Of a stretch of 9,242 nt of DNA, positions 6,034 through 9,242 are shown piece after piece. The stretch is taken from the NCBI GenBank assembly GCA_029939785.1, contig JAOZSG010000121.1:1-9242 (forward strand), in the 5' to 3' direction. Origin of the DNA: Fidelibacterota bacterium (GTDB lineage Bacteria; Fidelibacterota; UBA2242; JAFGTP01). The position numbers were made by a program, and so were the translations under genes. The notes under the pieces are model-generated. The model searched no databases. It saw only the letters and a program-made list of their open reading frames with translations, and was not told the DNA's origin. Numbering within the stretch: the first letter of the stretch is position 1; each line of letters opens with the position of its first letter.

Positions 6034-7395
6034 CTATTTTTTTCCTATCGCCTGTTCATAATCAAAATATGCCATTAAATAATCCAAAATAGCAGCATAA
6101 TAACCTAATTCTGCCTGACTATATAAAAGATGAGCATCTTTTAGTTCCAACTGTGTTGCCAATCCATTTTCAACTGATGTTTCTGCAATTTTATATCCTT
6201 TTTTTGCAGTTGATAAAATCGACTGTGAAAATTGAATTCTGTCTTTGGATTCTTTTAATTTCAGGTAAATGTCCTGAAGTTCTTTCTGAATCTTTTCTCT
6301 GGTTTTTTCCAATTCAATTTGTGCCTTATCATAATTCACTTGTGCTTTTTGTACCTGAGCACCAGTATAACCACCTGTCCAAATTGGAATATTCAGAGAA
6401 ATTCCAACCATTATGTCATTGTTCTCTCTTTCCATTTTCCAGTTATCAGACATTGATGAATAAGCATAAGTTAAATTCCCTGAAAGTGATGGTAAATATC
6501 CAGAAAACTGTGCCTTGACATTTGTTCCTAACAACTTACCCTGCCACTCCTGAGCACTATAATCAGGACGCATTTTTAGTACACTTTCTAATTCAGGTAT
6601 TTCAGGTAATTCCGGGTATGTAACCATATCACCTTTGAGATTCAATTCATCTTCGAAAGGAATTCCAGCAAGTTCTTTCATACTATTTAATAAAAGTTTA
6701 TAATTCTTCAGAGATTTTGTTATCTCAGGAATTTTACTCTTCCAATTAACCTCTGCCTGATAAAGAGCAAGTTCTGAGACAGTACCTGCTTTAAATTTTG
6801 TTTTAACTAAACTATAATTTTCTTTTGCATTCTGCTCAGCTTTGATGTTTATATCATGAACTTTTTTTAGAAGTAAAGCTTGATAAAAAACTTTTTTTGA
6901 AGCAGTCATTACAAATCGTAAACTAGTCGAATAAATTTTATCAGTCATTTTTTCATATTGTTTTGCAGCTGTAATAGCATTACCTACCAAAGGACTAAAA
7001 AGAGTCTGTTCCAATCTGGCACTAAAACCAAACTGATTATTGTAAGATGCTTTCATTTTATCCGGAAATTCCATAGGAGGTACACCCGGAATAGATGGCA
7101 TATCAAAATCCATATACATATAATGTGGTACAATTGCTCTCGTATATGAGCCTTGTGAAAAAATCTTTGGTAATGCAGTTGAATAAGCCTCTTTTTTATT
7201 AGCTTGAGCCATTTCAAATTCTTTTTCAGCCAATTTAAGATCTTTGCTATTTTCTCTCACAAGAGATAAAAATTCATCTACATCTATTGTTTTTGCAAAA
7301 GTAGAGGAAAAGATTAGAAACATTATTACTATTAAATTTATTACACTTTTCATCACTCTGTATTCTCCGGATTTTTTATGTTTTGGTATATTCAT
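6034..7395 (-). CDS. TolC-family outer-membrane efflux protein
   Basis: 453 residues, typical for outer-membrane factors that form a trimeric channel and periplasmic tunnel for tripartite pumps. The N-terminus has a signal peptide (hydrophobic core about 18-33, ending STFAKT). The family's internal duplication is visible: KFKAGTVSELALYQAE (200-215) in the first half and SVENGLATQLELKDAHLLYSQAEL (407-430, key residues N410, G411, D420) in the second. Other hallmarks are YLPSLSGNLTY (300-310), the strand NIPIWTGG (335-342), and long amphipathic helices at about 40-75, 150-245 and 345-450. The first strand-loop region (92-118) is rich in Pro and Met. Two starts are possible. The ATG at 7395 has a strong GAGGTG 6 bases upstream and was chosen. 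The ATG at 7353 (M15) would give a more standard signal peptide, with GGAG 11 bases upstream. Only 3 bp separate it from the stop of the RND pump gene, so they form one operon and probably one pump. Confidence 0.93.
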   Translation of the reverse strand: MNIPKHKKSGEYRVMKSVINLIVIMFLIFSSTFAKTIDVDEFLSLVRENSKDLKLAEKEFEMAQANKKEAYSTALPKIFSQGSYTRAIVPHYMYMDFDMPSIPGVPPMEFPDKMKASYNNQFGFSARLEQTLFSPLVGNAITAAKQYEKMTDKIYSTSLRFVMTASKKVFYQALLLKKVHDINIKAEQNAKENYSLVKTKFKAGTVSELALYQAEVNWKSKIPEITKSLKNYKLLLNSMKELAGIPFEDELNLKGDMVTYPELPEIPELESVLKMRPDYSAQEWQGKLLGTNVKAQFSGYLPSLSGNLTYAYSSMSDNWKMERENNDIMVGISLNIPIWTGGYTGAQVQKAQVNYDKAQIELEKTREKIQKELQDIYLKLKESKDRIQFSQSILSTAKKGYKIAETSVENGLATQLELKDAHLLYSQAELGYYAAILDYLMAYFDYEQAIGKK

Positions 7396-7398
7396 AAT

Positions 7399-9242
7399 TT
7401 ACACCTCTTCCATTTCAGTACTAGTCTTTTTCTCTTTGGAAGTAAGGTGGTAAATTGCAGGAATTACAAGTAAACTGAGAAAAGTTGATATTACCAATCC
7501 ACCAATACTTACAATACCCATTGGTTGTCTGAATTCAACTCCGGCAGAACCAATTCCCAAAGCCATAGGAGCCATTCCAAAAATAATTGCAATTGTGGCC
7601 ATTAAAATTGGTTTCAGTTTTGTTGGACATGCTTCTACTAATGCATCATGTACACTCATTCCTTTTTTTCTCAGAATATTTGTATAATCAAGTAATAAAA
7701 TCGCATTATTAACCACAATTCCCAATAACATCACAATCGCCATCATAGACATTGTATTCATAGTTTTTCCTGTCAGATAAAGACCACCAAATACACCAAT
7801 TAATGCAAGAGGAACTGTCCCCAAAATAATTAAAGGCTGTGTTAAATTTTCAAGTGTTGCAGCCAATAACATATAAGTCAGTAGTATAGCAATAATAAAA
7901 GTACGCAACATATCTATTCCGGTCTCTTTCATCATTTCTGCATCTCCTGCCCACTCAACTTTATATCCGGGATCAAATTCAGTCTTTGCGAAAACTTCTT
8001 CGACTTTTTTTACAATATCACCTAATACATAGCCAGGAGCAATATATCCGGAAAATTCAATTGATTTAAACTTATCCTTATGAAGAATTTTACTGTATCC
8101 TTCTGTAAATTTGATTTCAGCCAATTGACCTAGTCTGTAAATTCCATTTCTGGAAACTACAGTAATATTTTCTAATTCTTCAGGACTATCAACTGATTCA
8201 TCAGTTAACATAATTTTCACATCATACTCTTCACCTTGTTCCCTGTATTGTGTACATACAAGACCTTCAACAGAACTACGAAGTGTAAAAGCCAATGTCT
8301 GAATATTCAAACCTGCATCAGCAATCTTTTTACGCTTTGGTATTAGAGTAATTTCCGGTTTTCCTGCACGTGAACTTGTATTAAAATTGACAAGTCCCGG
8401 AATTTCTTTTATCTCAGCAACTAAATTTTCTTTGTATCTTTCCAGTTTTTCAAGATCCTGCCCTTTTAACTGAAAATATACCGGAGCGGCACCACTACCA
8501 CCACCGGAAGATACAGCCATTACTCTAATCTGAGCATTTGTAATATCAGACAAATCTCTGATTAAATCATTGGCAACAACATTACTGGTAGCATCTCTTT
8601 CTTCAACATCAACAAGTTTAACACCAATTTTAGCAAGATTTGTTCCTATATTCATCCCGTCAAATGATCCTACAGTAGTTAACATATGTTTGACAGCGTC
8701 ATTCTTCTGCACAATATTTTCAATATCATTTACCATTCCGGCTGTTTCTTCCAAATTATATCCCATTGGCATTTCTACTTCTATGCTAATGTCACCCTGA
8801 TCTAACATTGGCATAAATTCAAAACCAACTTTTGGTGTAACAAAATACATAGTAAGAAAAAACATTATAATTGCAAATAAAATTACTCCAAAACTTCGAA
8901 CTTTACTTGCCAGTACTCCTTTAATAAAATACTGGTAACCTCGCTCCCAACTTTTAAACATTTTCTCTAAAAAACGTCCAATAGGATGCTTCTTTTTATC
9001 ATGTTCCGGTAAAATTAATGAAGCAAGCATTGGTGTAAGTGTAAAAGAAACAATCAAAGAAAAAATAGTAGCATAAGTAACAGTAAGTGCAAATTCTTTA
9101 AAAAATTGACCAACCATACTCGACATTGTCGCAATAGGGAGAAATACTACAATATTTGTCATAGTAGATGCGATAACAGCAACAGTTACTTCCGCAGTTC
9201 CTTTATCAGCTGCTTCTATCCTGCTATGTCCCATTTCTTTAA
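7399..9242 (-). CDS. RND efflux pump permease, HAE1/AcrB-like (5' end outside window)
   Basis: The frame stays open through the right edge (Lys-Glu precede the Met at 9234), and the visible 613 residues correspond to roughly the last 60% of an AcrB-size protein of about 1,030. Numbering from that Met: EAADKGTAEVTVAVIASTMT (8-25, end of the TM4-TM5 region), FLPIATMSSMVGQFF (31-45), TM6 with SFTLTPMLASL (63-73), TM7 about 113-132, then GFEFMPMLDQGDISIEVEMPMG (137-158, P142, D145 and G158 being family hallmarks) opening the second periplasmic domain. TM8-TM12 occupy about 443-597, with GIVVNNAILLLDYTN (505-519) in TM10 and KPILMATIAI (541-550). Position 509 is Asn where AcrB has Lys940, as in many other HAE1 pumps. 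The protein uses the proton gradient to drive export through an adaptor and the TolC-type partner encoded 3 bp downstream. A Gly/Ser loop (SSGGGSGAAP, 242-251) precedes a periplasmic subdomain. Substrate cannot be inferred. Confidence 0.95.
   Translation of the reverse strand, partial: KEMGHSRIEAADKGTAEVTVAVIASTMTNIVVFLPIATMSSMVGQFFKEFALTVTYATIFSLIVSFTLTPMLASLILPEHDKKKHPIGRFLEKMFKSWERGYQYFIKGVLASKVRSFGVILFAIIMFFLTMYFVTPKVGFEFMPMLDQGDISIEVEMPMGYNLEETAGMVNDIENIVQKNDAVKHMLTTVGSFDGMNIGTNLAKIGVKLVDVEERDATSNVVANDLIRDLSDITNAQIRVMAVSSGGGSGAAPVYFQLKGQDLEKLERYKENLVAEIKEIPGLVNFNTSSRAGKPEITLIPKRKKIADAGLNIQTLAFTLRSSVEGLVCTQYREQGEEYDVKIMLTDESVDSPEELENITVVSRNGIYRLGQLAEIKFTEGYSKILHKDKFKSIEFSGYIAPGYVLGDIVKKVEEVFAKTEFDPGYKVEWAGDAEMMKETGIDMLRTFIIAILLTYMLLAATLENLTQPLIILGTVPLALIGVFGGLYLTGKTMNTMSMMAIVMLLGIVVNNAILLLDYTNILRKKGMSVHDALVEACPTKLKPILMATIAIIFGMAPMALGIGSAGVEFRQPMGIVSIGGLVISTFLSLLVIPAIYHLTSKEKKTSTEMEEV
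7402..7407 (-). promoter_or_regulatory. Ribosome binding site of the tolC-type gene, inside the end of the RND gene
   Basis: On the minus strand AAGAGGTG (7409-7402) closely matches the anti-Shine-Dalgarno complement and ends 6 bases before the ATG at 7395. It is formed by the last two sense codons (GAG GTG) of the pump gene, whose stop follows at once. This favours the 7395 start and suggests translational coupling of pump and channel. Confidence 0.7.

Noticed and set aside
6153..6518. A 121-codon open frame on the plus strand
   Set aside because: Antisense to the clear TolC-family gene; its product is low-quality hydrophobic sequence with no ribosome site or recognisable motif.
6958..7453. 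Two short plus-strand open frames (6958-7149 and 7244-7453)
   Set aside because: Both are antisense to the tolC-type gene and the end of the pump gene and show no protein-like features of their own.
7705..7725. Loss of the AcrB TM10 proton-relay Lys (Asn-Asn in GIVVNNAIL)
   Set aside because: I first took this as a possible defect, but the same VVNN motif occurs in many functional HAE1-type pumps, so it is ordinary for this subgroup.
8570..8800. A 76-codon plus-strand open frame
   Set aside because: Antisense to the conserved periplasmic part of the RND pump; its Ser/Thr-rich product is the expected shadow of that gene.

Overview
The window is AT-rich and looks like a chromosomal piece of a bacterium from the FCB group (Bacteroidetes/Ignavibacteria/Cloacimonadota/Marinimicrobia-like lineages). 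The main clue is two adjacent secreted proteins that end in the same NYPNPFNP…YDING…W.ASSYSSGIY…KRK C-terminal domain, the 'type A' sorting signal of the type IX (Por) secretion system. The outer-membrane TolC protein shows a diderm envelope. The exact phylum cannot be fixed from the sequence.

Layout. (1) 2-2621, plus strand: the 3' part of a large cadherin-like repeat surface protein, then a complete secreted protein of unknown function with faint SGNH-hydrolase-like features. Both carry the sorting domain. (2) 2642-3907, minus strand: folC (folylpolyglutamate/dihydrofolate synthase), convergent with the secreted gene. (3) 3937-4824, plus strand: a lipid kinase of the diacylglycerol/sphingosine kinase family, divergent from folC across only 29 bp. 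Its C-terminal half reads more like eukaryotic sphingosine kinase than like DgkB. (4) 4825-5526: about 700 bp without a gene. It begins with two copies of a palindromic repeat (one a perfect 30-bp palindrome) and continues as very AT-rich DNA. (5) 5527-5928, plus strand: a single-domain CheY-like response regulator, followed by heptamer repeats that fold into a terminator. (6) 6034-9242, minus strand: a TolC-type outer-membrane factor and, upstream of it, the 3' two-thirds of an RND (HAE1/AcrB-like) efflux pump. The two genes are 3 bp apart and probably translationally coupled.

How they fit together: the RND pump and TolC form one drug/solute efflux operon whose adaptor gene is probably beyond the right edge. 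The two surface proteins share an export route. folC, the lipid kinase and the response regulator look like unrelated single genes. I see no phage, CRISPR, insertion sequence with transposase, tRNA or rRNA, and no clear new multi-gene system. The least explained elements are the palindromic repeats, the heptamer hairpin, the sphingosine-kinase-like lipid kinase and the unclassified secreted protein.
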